From: Euryarchaeota archaeon UBA105
GTDB taxonomy: Archaea > Thermoplasmatota > Poseidoniia > Poseidoniales > Thalassarchaeaceae
Direction: 5' to 3'
Length of the DNA stretch: 6,231 nucleotides
Assembly: GCA_002496905.1 (NCBI GenBank)
Contig: DALV01000066.1
Location: 1 to 6,231, forward strand
Made by a program: the position numbers and the translations under genes. Below, in pieces: positions 1-5,690 of the stretch. Within the stretch, counting starts at the first letter, position 1. Every line of letters starts with the position of its first letter. The notes below the pieces were generated by a model that was not told where the DNA came from, ran no database searches, and was given only the letters and a program-made list of their open reading frames with translations.

Positions 1-72
1 TTCGAGCACTACTGATTCACATGCTACAGTAGTCAAGCCAATGTGTAAGTGGGTTCTCGCATAGGCGTGGAA

Positions 73-1395
73 ATGAATCTACCACCTGGGTGGCCGGGCC
101 TTATTCACAGAGAGGGAAGAACCCTGACAAGGGTCACCGAACTACCCGATTCGAACAAAAAAGGTCCTAGTTCGAAAAATGTAGGTTTCGTATTTCACAA
201 TCCGGCGATGGCGGGGTCAAGAACTCGTAGTGTACTCTTGATGGCACACGCTATTGAATCTGGAATCCTAGGGGATTCCGAAGTTCGAGCTCTTGACGGA
301 TTGAGCGCTTCTGGTTTGAGGGCTAGAAGATGGTTGAACGAATTACCCGATGAGGCATCATCCCGTCTTATCGCAACGGTCGGTGACATGGATCAAAATG
401 CATTGGATTGGGCTATGGCGACCGAGTCAGAGTTTCCATCCGAAAAGGGTGAATTACTGCCTCTCTTAGGTGACCTCCGAACCAGTGTTTTATCCCAAGG
501 CTGGCACTGGATTGACATCGATCCTTTTGGCTCACCAGTTCCGTTCTTAGATACTGCAATCCAAGCCCTTGCTAGACGTGGAGTATTGGAAGTTAGTGCT
601 ACCGATACCGCAGCACTGAGCGGCTCTTCAAAGAATCCACTGATGCGCAGATACGGGGCGAGGGTAAGGCTTGACAAGCTCAAGCACGATTCGGGTCTAC
701 GGGTTCTGATGGCAACGGTTGCGCGCGCTGCTGCGCGTCACGATCGTAGTATCGAACCTCTTCTTTCAATCTGGGATTCGCACCATCTTCGGGTCTCGGT
801 TCGGGTGAGGAAAGTTATGCAGGGGGCGAATGATGTCGAGACGTCTTTGGGTTGGCGACTATTCTCACCTACCAAGGACGAGGTTGAGGCGTCAATTTCC
901 GCAGGACTCTTACCTTCCGAAGATTCTGGTGAGTTGCCGATTCGTTGTTTCCTTCCGCTTTCACACCCTGTCTCGAGACAGGATTCTAGGGTATCGGGCC
1001 CAATGTGGATTGGGCCAATGGGTGATGCTGAAGTAATGGCTTCTATGACTGAAGAAAGAGTTCTGAAAATGTGCGCTCCAACTTTTGATGAGGCTGATTT
1101 AGCTGGTTGGTCGGCTAAGGATATTGAGGCGGAAAATCGAAGGCTTCTCCGAGCAATCCGGCATATCTCGGAAGAAGCAATCGCGATATCTGGACATCAT
1201 CTAATTGCGGTTGATGAGTTGGCGAGTTGGCAAGAAAAAGGCTCGCCGCCAAGCCCTAGAAGAATGGTAGAATTACTACAAGAACAGGGGCACAATGCGG
1301 CGATTTCCCATTATGCGGAGCCTTCGTTTAGAACAGATGCTTCTTGGGGTGACATCGTCGCTGCATTGAAAGAAATTTCATCCTCCAATGTATGA
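73..1395 (+). CDS. trm1: tRNA (guanine-26-N2/N2)-dimethyltransferase, Trm1 family
   Basis: Trm1 transfers two methyl groups from S-adenosylmethionine to the exocyclic amine of G26 in tRNA, a modification typical of archaea and eukaryotes. Numbering from the ATG at 73 (440 aa), I see the N-terminal VFHNPAM signature (40-46), the SAM-binding motif LDGLSASGLR (74-83), an acidic second-strand motif GDMD (104-107), the catalytic loop DIDPFGSP (148-155), ATDTAALSG (176-184), RRYGA (192-196) and the C-terminal-domain motif GPMWIGPM (309-316). The length is somewhat above the roughly 380 aa of small archaeal Trm1 proteins. The frame opens with a GTG at 49 directly after an in-frame TAA, so 448 aa is possible. 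I prefer the ATG because the family's conserved region begins soon after it; neither start has a clear ribosome site. The CxxC zinc-type motifs of many Trm1 proteins are not visible. The 3' end overlaps convergent moaA by 18 bp. Family assignment is very secure; the start is not. Confidence 0.95.
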   Translation: MNLPPGWPGLIHREGRTLTRVTELPDSNKKGPSSKNVGFVFHNPAMAGSRTRSVLLMAHAIESGILGDSEVRALDGLSASGLRARRWLNELPDEASSRLIATVGDMDQNALDWAMATESEFPSEKGELLPLLGDLRTSVLSQGWHWIDIDPFGSPVPFLDTAIQALARRGVLEVSATDTAALSGSSKNPLMRRYGARVRLDKLKHDSGLRVLMATVARAAARHDRSIEPLLSIWDSHHLRVSVRVRKVMQGANDVETSLGWRLFSPTKDEVEASISAGLLPSEDSGELPIRCFLPLSHPVSRQDSRVSGPMWIGPMGDAEVMASMTEERVLKMCAPTFDEADLAGWSAKDIEAENRRLLRAIRHISEEAIAISGHHLIAVDELASWQEKGSPPSPRRMVELLQEQGHNAAISHYAEPSFRTDASWGDIVAALKEISSSNV

Positions 1396-2385
1396 CATCT
1401 CGATTCTAGGTAGTGCTGAAGTTTCCTCTGAACGCAACTCGGAATATCGGTCAGCACGGCGTTGCCATATCGCAGCAATCGCTGCGGTTAGGCCGCCACC
1501 ATTTGTATCGTGGATTAGTGCCCTTAGATCATGACCTCCGGAAGCAAACAGGCAGGTAAACAGGCGCCCGTCAGCAGAAATCCTAGCGCGGACACAATCT
1601 CCACAGAATGGTTCGCTGACGGATGAAATCAAACCTATTTCTCCTGAACCATCAGAGTGCCCCCAACGTACAGCTACGTCAGAGGATCGCTCTGATTCAA
1701 GCGGGACCAAATCAAACTCCTTTTGCAGATGATTTAGGAGGTCCCTAGTAGGGATTACTTCCCCTAGTGTCCAACCATTCGTACGCCCGACGTCCATGAA
1801 TTCTATGAAGCGTACAATCACTCCTGTACCTTTGAAATGATTAACCAATTTTGTCGCTTGTTCCTCATTTACACCTCTCCTAATTACACAATTCACTTTG
1901 ATTGGAGATAAGCCCACTTCCCGTGCGGCTTCTATTCCATCTAGTATCTGAGATACGGTCACTGAAGAATCACTCATCTGCTGATGTACTTCTTCGTCAA
2001 TTGCGTCTAGACTGATTGTTACTCTTTTCAATCCAGCCTCAGCGAGAGCCTGAGCATTTCGTCGAAGAAGTGAGCCATTCGTAGTCAGGGCAATATCGAT
2101 TCCTAGGTCAGATAAACGGCTTACTAGGTCGGATAGATCAGGTCTTAGCAATGGTTCTCCACCAGTTAACCTGACTTTATCCAAGCCTAGAGGAATACAA
2201 GCCCTGACAACCTTTTCAATTTCATCAAACGAAAGAAATGCCCGTCTAGGAAGGAAAGTATGGTCATCGCCAAATCTTTCTCGAGGCATACAGTATGGAC
2301 AACGAAAGTTGCACCTGTCGGTTACCGATATGCGCAGGTCACGCAGTTGCCTACCTAATCGGTCGGTGACCTCCTCCTGCGCCAT
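1378..2385 (-). CDS. moaA: GTP 3',8-cyclase MoaA (molybdenum cofactor biosynthesis)
   Basis: MoaA is a cytosolic radical-SAM enzyme that converts GTP to 3',8-cyclo-7,8-dihydro-GTP, the first step of molybdopterin synthesis. The 335 aa protein has the N-terminal radical-SAM cluster motif CNFRCPYC (C25, C29, C32), the SAM-binding GGEPLL (75-80), TTNG (101-104) and ISLDA (124-128). It also has the second, GTP-binding 4Fe-4S cluster motif, with C261, C264 and C278 around R266, R268 and the DG at 272-273. The extreme C-terminus is the conserved Gly-Gly (334-335), which in MoaA reaches into the active site, so the protein looks complete and active. The ATG is preceded by AACTC with no Shine-Dalgarno; a GGAGG-like stretch falls inside codons 4-6, but no plausible start follows it. 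No other molybdopterin gene is in the window. The gene is divergent from the nfuA-like gene, whose product could supply clusters to it (inference), and its tail overlaps trm1. Confidence 0.97.
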   Translation of the reverse strand: MAQEEVTDRLGRQLRDLRISVTDRCNFRCPYCMPRERFGDDHTFLPRRAFLSFDEIEKVVRACIPLGLDKVRLTGGEPLLRPDLSDLVSRLSDLGIDIALTTNGSLLRRNAQALAEAGLKRVTISLDAIDEEVHQQMSDSSVTVSQILDGIEAAREVGLSPIKVNCVIRRGVNEEQATKLVNHFKGTGVIVRFIEFMDVGRTNGWTLGEVIPTRDLLNHLQKEFDLVPLESERSSDVAVRWGHSDGSGEIGLISSVSEPFCGDCVRARISADGRLFTCLFASGGHDLRALIHDTNGGGLTAAIAAIWQRRADRYSELRSEETSALPRIEMSYIGG

Positions 2386-2478
2386 GAGTTATGCTCAGAC
2401 CTAATGTCTCAAAGGCTTGCTGATGCAGTTAGGAGACTTTGTGAGTTGATTTCTACTTTAGTTTCAGTTTGTTTAGCA

Positions 2479-2514
2479 CCGTCTCGCCCGCAGGTTGAAG
2501 ACGGGTGGGCGTCT
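2479..2514 (+). promoter_or_regulatory. Possible alternative hairpins in the nfuA 5' leader
   Basis: A GC-rich island in an otherwise AT-rich spacer. CCGTCT (2479-2484) is complementary to AGACGG (2499-2504), and the same AGACG arm (2499-2503) is also complementary to CGTCT (2510-2514) across a GGTGGG loop. Only one of these two hairpins can form at a time. CGCCC (2485-2489) can also pair with GGGCG (2507-2511). The island ends 16 nt before the preferred nfuA ATG. The pairing is directly visible; a regulatory role is inference, and the upstream arm may lie before the transcription start. Confidence 0.25.
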
Positions 2515-2530
2515 GAAAGGGTCGAAGGAC

Positions 2531-3091
2531 ATGCTAGCCATTACGCCAAAAGCTCGTGAAATGCTCGACTCATTCGCCGAGCAGGCTGACCAAGGGGAAT
2601 TGTCATTACGCGTTGAAATCGTTGGCAGGGGGCCGAAAGGTTTCCAGTATGATTTGCAATTCGTTGCCGGTGACGGAGGCTCAGAAGACGACTACATCAA
2701 CGAGGTTGACGGAATAACAGTTCGAATTGCGGCTCGTAGTGTTCAGTATCTCGATGGCTCTACGCTTGACTTCAAAGAGACCTTGATGGGTGGTGGATTT
2801 TCTTTCGATAATCCAAACCCTATGTGGGTGGATGAATTGTCTCAGAAAGTTGCTGACATCATCAACAACGATGTCAATCCAGCAGTCGCCAGCCACGGAG
2901 GTGTTGTCGAACTTGTCGGAGTTGACGAAAATAAGGCAATAATCGCCTTTGGAGGAGGTTGCCAAGGATGCGGAATGGCTGATGTTACACTCAAGCAGGG
3001 CGTTGAGGTGATGATTAAGGAAAAGGTTCCAGAGATTGTCGAAGTCATCGATTCAACAGATCATGCAGCGGGCACAAATCCGTTTTACTGA
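2531..3091 (+). CDS. nfuA: NfuA-like Fe-S cluster carrier (degenerate A-type domain plus NifU/Nfu domain)
   Basis: Predicted cytosolic 4Fe-4S carrier that receives clusters from a scaffold and passes them to apo-enzymes. The 186 aa product matches the two-domain bacterial NfuA layout (E. coli NfuA is 191 aa). Residues 1 to about 95 form an A-type (IscA/HesB-like) domain that has lost all its cluster cysteines, ending in a GGGFSFDNPNP segment. Residues about 98-175 are the Nfu domain with NPAVASHGG (116-124) and GGGCQGCGM (141-149), whose C144 and C147 bind the cluster between two subunits. The short tail ending in Phe-Tyr resembles the NfuA tail. The only cysteines are that CxxC pair. A TTG at 2495 would add 12 residues, but the ATG at 2531 starts exactly where the family's first strand begins (MLAITP), so I chose it. 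The gene is divergent from moaA and convergent with PAC2, with a 6 bp gap. This layout is best known from bacteria, so ancient transfer is possible. Confidence 0.93.
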   Translation: MLAITPKAREMLDSFAEQADQGELSLRVEIVGRGPKGFQYDLQFVAGDGGSEDDYINEVDGITVRIAARSVQYLDGSTLDFKETLMGGGFSFDNPNPMWVDELSQKVADIINNDVNPAVASHGGVVELVGVDENKAIIAFGGGCQGCGMADVTLKQGVEVMIKEKVPEIVEVIDSTDHAAGTNPFY

Positions 3092-3097
3092 ATGTAA

Positions 3098-3868
3098 TCA
3101 GTATACCATTCTGACTTCATCATCATCGTCTTGGTCTTCGGGTGCGGGTAGAGCGTTTGCTTGCGCTCGCTCAAATGCTTCACGGACTCTTTCTTCTATA
3201 GCGCGAGCGTCCTCGAGAAGTCCTTTGACTGGTATCTCCATATCTATCAAGTCGCAAACACCCTCTATTGCTAATAATGCGGCTCGCGCATCTGGGTACA
3301 TTGGATTACATTCTGCTAGAAGTGCGGTCACATCTAAGCCTCTGCGCTCACCTTCAGCAATTAGGTAGCCGGAGATTCCAGAAACGATTCCTTGTTGGAT
3401 GCGCTGAATGTTTGAGCTATCGAGGGCATCTCGCCCTATTGCGGTTGAGGAAACCCCCCACAAATCACTTTCTTCCTTGATTCCTAACTCGTTACTGACG
3501 ACTCCGTCAATTACAATCAATCTGTCAAAGCCTCCCTTTGTGAACCACTCTAGCACGGTCTCGCCAAAGTGGACATCATTTTGAGGAGGAAATTGGATCT
3601 CTGCAATGAATATCCCTAGTCCATCACCCTGATAGACTCTCACTGGATGTTTTGGCACCGATTCATGAATTAGAGCGATTGCTGGGAATTCCGGATGCAA
3701 GACGGTACCCATAGGGTCGAGGTCGAGTGTCTGAATGATGTGAGACATCGCAATCACTCCAACCGAACCGACTGTTGAAAAGCCACAAATTGCCGTTCCA
3801 CCAAGGGTTGTTGGGTCTGCAGAAGAGTGCAGAACCAAAGGGTAACCCGAGTTGTCGTGTGTGGCCAT
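3098..3868 (-). CDS. PAC2-family proteasome assembly chaperone (PbaA/PbaB-like)
   Basis: PAC2-family proteins are homologues of eukaryotic proteasome assembly chaperones and of archaeal PbaA/PbaB; older annotations call them ATP-grasp-like. From the ATG at 3868 the product is 256 aa, the usual family size. Recognisable parts are the N-terminal strand-loop ICGFSTVGSVG, the PVRVYQGDGLGIFIAEI strand pair, a hydrophobic strand LIVIDGVVSN, the GIVSGISGYLIAEGERRG helix, then LLAECNPMYPDARAALLAIE, and a C-terminal helix rich in Glu and Arg. The protein ends in an acidic linker (EDQDDDDEV) and the tail RMVY. The frame can start further upstream at a TTG (3913, 271 aa), but the added residues look unstructured and a TATA-like box would lie just upstream of that TTG, so the ATG is preferred. 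It is convergent with nfuA and divergent from the winged-helix gene. Family call is strong; the binding partner (20S alpha ring) is inferred from homologues. Confidence 0.88.
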   Translation of the reverse strand: MATHDNSGYPLVLHSSADPTTLGGTAICGFSTVGSVGVIAMSHIIQTLDLDPMGTVLHPEFPAIALIHESVPKHPVRVYQGDGLGIFIAEIQFPPQNDVHFGETVLEWFTKGGFDRLIVIDGVVSNELGIKEESDLWGVSSTAIGRDALDSSNIQRIQQGIVSGISGYLIAEGERRGLDVTALLAECNPMYPDARAALLAIEGVCDLIDMEIPVKGLLEDARAIEERVREAFERAQANALPAPEDQDDDDEVRMVY

Positions 3869-3915
3869 CGAACACCGGCTGATGTCGAAGAGTCTTGAAT
3901 CAAACGGTTGCAAGT

Positions 3916-3980
3916 GGTATAGAAGGACGCAACAATATGGACTTGTGTTTCTGATATTATTTTGAGGATTATTTTATCAA
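3916..3980. promoter_or_regulatory. Divergent promoter region between the PAC2 and winged-helix genes
   Basis: This AT-rich spacer holds candidate TATA boxes for both directions. On the + strand ATTTTATCA (3971-3979) lies about 33 bp before the ATG at 4008, which fits archaeal spacing and a very short leader. On the - strand TTCTATACC (3924-3916) lies about 50 bp before the ATG at 3868 and would give a leader of roughly 25 nt. The octamer ATTATTTT occurs twice 12 bp apart (3956-3963 and 3968-3975), overlapping the + strand box. Matches are short and judged by eye. Confidence 0.35.
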
Positions 3981-4007
3981 TTAGTGGTTTATCGAAGACT
4001 TGGTAGT

Positions 4008-4553
4008 ATGTCTGAGGAAGATAACGGCGACATTGGAAGAATCATTATCAGAGTTGGTTCGACGGAAGTCGATCTGACCGGATCGGCTCGTGAAGTGAAT
4101 GATTCATGGCTGAAACTCAAGGAACAGGACACATGGGCTTCTGCACTATCTAAAATTCGAACCGCCAGACAAGATGCCATTGACGCTGCACGTCAATCCC
4201 TAAGTGAAACTGGAGTCCCAGAGCGCGGTTCTGCGTTTAGAAGACTAATTGACAATTGTAACATCTACAAAACGGGAGATGTAATCCTAGCAGCGATTCA
4301 CTATCTCCGTTCTGTCGAGAAAGAAGATAATACCCCTCCTCGAGAAGTGAAGAAATTGATTGAGGATTCTGGCCGCTGGACAGATGAAGAATTAGAGAAG
4401 TGGAACGTTTCACTATACATTAACAGAATGTTGGAAGATTCCTCATCTAGAGGGCGTCCGGCTTTACTGACCTTTCCATCAGGCACTGATAAGAATCGAT
4501 TTGTGATACTTACAGACTCTGGTAGAGACTACCTCGAGAGGCTATCGTCGTGA
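4008..4553 (+). CDS. Uncharacterised protein with a C-terminal winged-helix domain
   Basis: I do not recognise a named family. From the ATG at 4008 the protein is 181 aa, soluble and charged. Residues 9-30 look like a small beta unit (IGRIIIRVGSTEVDLTG). Residues 32-66 are predicted helical, with Lys, Arg, Gln and Ala periodicity and possibly short coiled coil. Residues about 88-179 resemble a winged helix: KTGDVILAAIHYLR as helix 1, a TPPREVKKLIEDSG segment as helix 2, WNVSLYINRMLEDS as the recognition-type helix, then the wing strands RPALLTF and FVILTDSGRDYLERL. The last segment is typical of archaeal winged-helix proteins, suggesting DNA binding or a protein-protein role. A GTG at 3984 would add eight residues, but it would leave little room after the TATA-like box at 3971-3979. 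The stop overlaps the next gene's GTG (4 bp), so the two are probably co-translated. Function unknown. Confidence 0.8.
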   Translation: MSEEDNGDIGRIIIRVGSTEVDLTGSAREVNDSWLKLKEQDTWASALSKIRTARQDAIDAARQSLSETGVPERGSAFRRLIDNCNIYKTGDVILAAIHYLRSVEKEDNTPPREVKKLIEDSGRWTDEELEKWNVSLYINRMLEDSSSRGRPALLTFPSGTDKNRFVILTDSGRDYLERLSS

Positions 4554-4951
4554 GCGACGAAGATATCGAAGAAGGACCAAAGGATTGGTCTTTCACCTCT
4601 CATGTTGGAGCAGACCTTCGTGGAATTGACCTGTCAGGGGCTAACCTCCGCAGGGCGGTCTTTGATGGAGCGGACCTGGAAGGTGCCGATTTGTCAGGCG
4701 CTGATCTCCGTAAGGCTTCATTCAAGCGTGCAAATCTGATGAAGGCTGCATTTGATGATGCAGATATGCGTGGGGCGATTTTTGTCAAGGCACGAATGAA
4801 TTTGTCAAATTTTCAACGCTGTCGCCTTGATGGGGCTGATCTACGAGGAATAAGAGGGCGCTATGCTATCTGGAGAGATGCAAATTGGTGGAATGCGACT
4901 ATGGATGATGACCTGCGTACCGCACTTGGAAAGAAGTGGCCGAAACCTTGA
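4550..4951 (+). CDS. Pentapeptide-repeat protein
   Basis: A 133 aa protein built of about twenty five-residue repeats of the A(D/N)LXX type from A21 to about M118, followed by a short basic tail. An alanine (or Ile, Ser, Cys) sits at every fifth position, and the core position two residues later is Leu, Phe, Met or Trp: L23, L28, L33, F38, L43, and so on. By family knowledge this folds as a right-handed quadrilateral beta-helix, here about five coils. The first 20 residues are acidic and outside the helix. The last repeats drift towards aromatic residues (W108, W113, W114). It starts at a GTG that overlaps the winged-helix gene's TGA in GTGA, with a weak GAGAGG (4536-4541) ahead, implying translational coupling. 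There is no signal peptide or membrane segment. Some such proteins (Qnr, MfpA) mimic DNA and bind gyrase, but this one is shorter and no specific role can be assigned. Confidence 0.9.
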   Translation: MSDEDIEEGPKDWSFTSHVGADLRGIDLSGANLRRAVFDGADLEGADLSGADLRKASFKRANLMKAAFDDADMRGAIFVKARMNLSNFQRCRLDGADLRGIRGRYAIWRDANWWNATMDDDLRTALGKKWPKP

Positions 4952-4956
4952 ATCGA

Positions 4957-5373
4957 TTAGTTGAGAGTCAATTTTGAAAGACCTTCTCTCATCCAGCCAG
5001 GAACTGGTATCTTCTTCTTCACATCATTCATATCGACACATACTGTAACTTGGTCTGCAGACCAACAAAGAGTTCCATCTTGATTTCTAAATTCAATTCT
5101 CCAAGTGATTGAAGTCTCTCCAATTTTGGGAACTGTAATTGTACATTCGACTGTGTCACCATAGGCTAATGGGTGACGGAAGTTTGCTTCTGAGTGAACA
5201 AGTGGAAATCCAATATTGTGCTCACTCAAAATCTCGTTGTAATGCATTCCACATGAATACTCCCAAGATTCTTCATAAAATCTGTGAGCTAGATCCCAAA
5301 ATTGTGGATAGTAGACTATCTTCGCCATATCGACCATTGGGAAGTCGATTCGTCTACTCGAAGTAAAAGCCAT
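4957..5373 (-). CDS. 4HBT-family acyl-CoA thioesterase (hotdog fold)
   Basis: A 138 aa single hotdog-domain protein, the usual size for 4-hydroxybenzoyl-CoA thioesterase-type enzymes, which hydrolyse acyl- or aroyl-CoA thioesters in the cytosol as dimers or tetramers. The N-terminal strand-turn IDFPMVDMAKIVYYPQF (9-25) aligns without gaps to the family's catalytic loop, putting D15 at the position of the catalytic aspartate of the Pseudomonas enzyme. The long hotdog helix is about 24-41. The strands include FRHPLAYGDTVECTITV (65-81) and SITWRIEF (88-95), and the last strand is around WSADQVTVCVD. Two usual loop residues are altered: Met13 replaces a common Asp and Lys18 a common Gly. The start ATG lacks a Shine-Dalgarno sequence. 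The gene ends 5 bp from the pentapeptide-repeat gene and starts 23 bp from a divergent membrane-protein gene. The substrate is unknown; a general acyl-CoA thioesterase role is likely. Confidence 0.9.
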   Translation of the reverse strand: MAFTSSRRIDFPMVDMAKIVYYPQFWDLAHRFYEESWEYSCGMHYNEILSEHNIGFPLVHSEANFRHPLAYGDTVECTITVPKIGETSITWRIEFRNQDGTLCWSADQVTVCVDMNDVKKKIPVPGWMREGLSKLTLN

Positions 5374-5406
5374 GTATCGCCATCGGTGCCAAAGAGATGA
5401 ATATGC
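5361..5406. promoter_or_regulatory. Candidate overlapping divergent promoters at the thioesterase / membrane-protein junction
   Basis: The two start codons face away from each other with only 23 bp between them (5374-5396), too little for two separate archaeal promoters. On the - strand a TATA-like CATATTC (5405-5399) lies about 29 bp before the thioesterase ATG. On the + strand AAGTAAAAG (5361-5369) lies about 32 bp before the ATG at 5397. Each box would therefore sit inside the other gene's first codons and drive leaderless messages. Spacing is measurable in the sequence; promoter identity is inferred from weak matches. Confidence 0.25.
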
Positions 5407-5681
5407 CGACTAATACAAAGGCTAAGGTATCTACAATTACTGCAATAATTCTTGCACTAATTTCAGGAATTATTCTAATCGCTTCTATCGTTGCAATTTC
5501 AACTAATAATGACAATCCTACTTCGGGACCTATGGCAATGACAGATGGTTGTTGTTATGGCGGATTAGGTTTGATTCTGTCTTGCTTTATATTTTCAATT
5601 GCTGGACTTGTTCAAATTGGAGGGCTGTACTTCTTTTTAGATAATCAAAATGAAGTAGAAATGGTACCACCTAAAGATTAG
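5397..5681 (+). CDS. Small membrane protein with two transmembrane helices
   Basis: A 94 aa hydrophobic protein that I do not recognise. It has a short polar N-terminus with two lysines (K8, K10), a first membrane helix at about 11-35 (rich in Ile, Ala, Leu), a loop of about 16 residues (36-51, with Asn, Pro, Gly and two Met), a second helix at about 54-81 preceded by a Cys-Cys pair (C52, C53) and containing C63, and a short acidic C-terminal tail ending in PPKD. The positive-inside rule suggests both ends are cytoplasmic. The first helix could be read as an uncleaved signal, but I see no lipobox. It starts at an ATG without a Shine-Dalgarno sequence; a second in-frame ATG follows two codons later. 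Base composition is visibly AT-richer than the flanking genes. It lies 23 bp from the divergent thioesterase gene and 9 bp from the convergent hydrolase gene. The ORF is believable from its clean helix pattern, but its function is unknown. Confidence 0.75.
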   Translation: MNMPTNTKAKVSTITAIILALISGIILIASIVAISTNNDNPTSGPMAMTDGCCYGGLGLILSCFIFSIAGLVQIGGLYFFLDNQNEVEMVPPKD

Positions 5682-5690
5682 CTAAATTCA

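Noticed and set aside
8..33. Perfect 7-bp inverted repeat (ACTACTG / CAGTAGT) with a 12 nt spacer upstream of trm1
   Set aside because: Arms this short are expected several times by chance in a window of this size, and there is no T-run to suggest a terminator. Nothing else in bases 1-72 is supportable; possible tails of an upstream gene cannot be decided from so little sequence.
195..683. Antisense open frames of 64 and 96 codons within trm1
   Set aside because: They lie fully opposite a strongly conserved gene and show no domain or start signal.
2495..2530. TTG start extending the nfuA-like protein by 12 residues
   Set aside because: The extra residues have no counterpart in NfuA, whose conserved region begins at the ATG at 2531; the TTG also lies inside the hairpin island.
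2404..2559. A 51-codon open frame in the moaA-nfuA spacer, overlapping the nfuA start out of frame
   Set aside because: It has no ribosome site, no recognisable domain, and runs into nfuA coding sequence; chance open frame is the simpler reading.
2681..3048. Antisense open frames within the nfuA-like gene
   Set aside because: They are shadows of the conserved Nfu coding sequence, with low-complexity Ser/Thr/Pro composition typical of antisense frames.
4631..4783. Regularly spaced repeats as a possible CRISPR-like array
   Set aside because: The periodicity is in frame, 15/60 bp, and fully explained by pentapeptide coils; there are no unique spacers.
4600..4788. Antisense frame opposite the pentapeptide repeats, itself repetitive (Ser-Ala-Pro)
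   Set aside because: Its repetition simply mirrors the pentapeptide repeat on the other strand.
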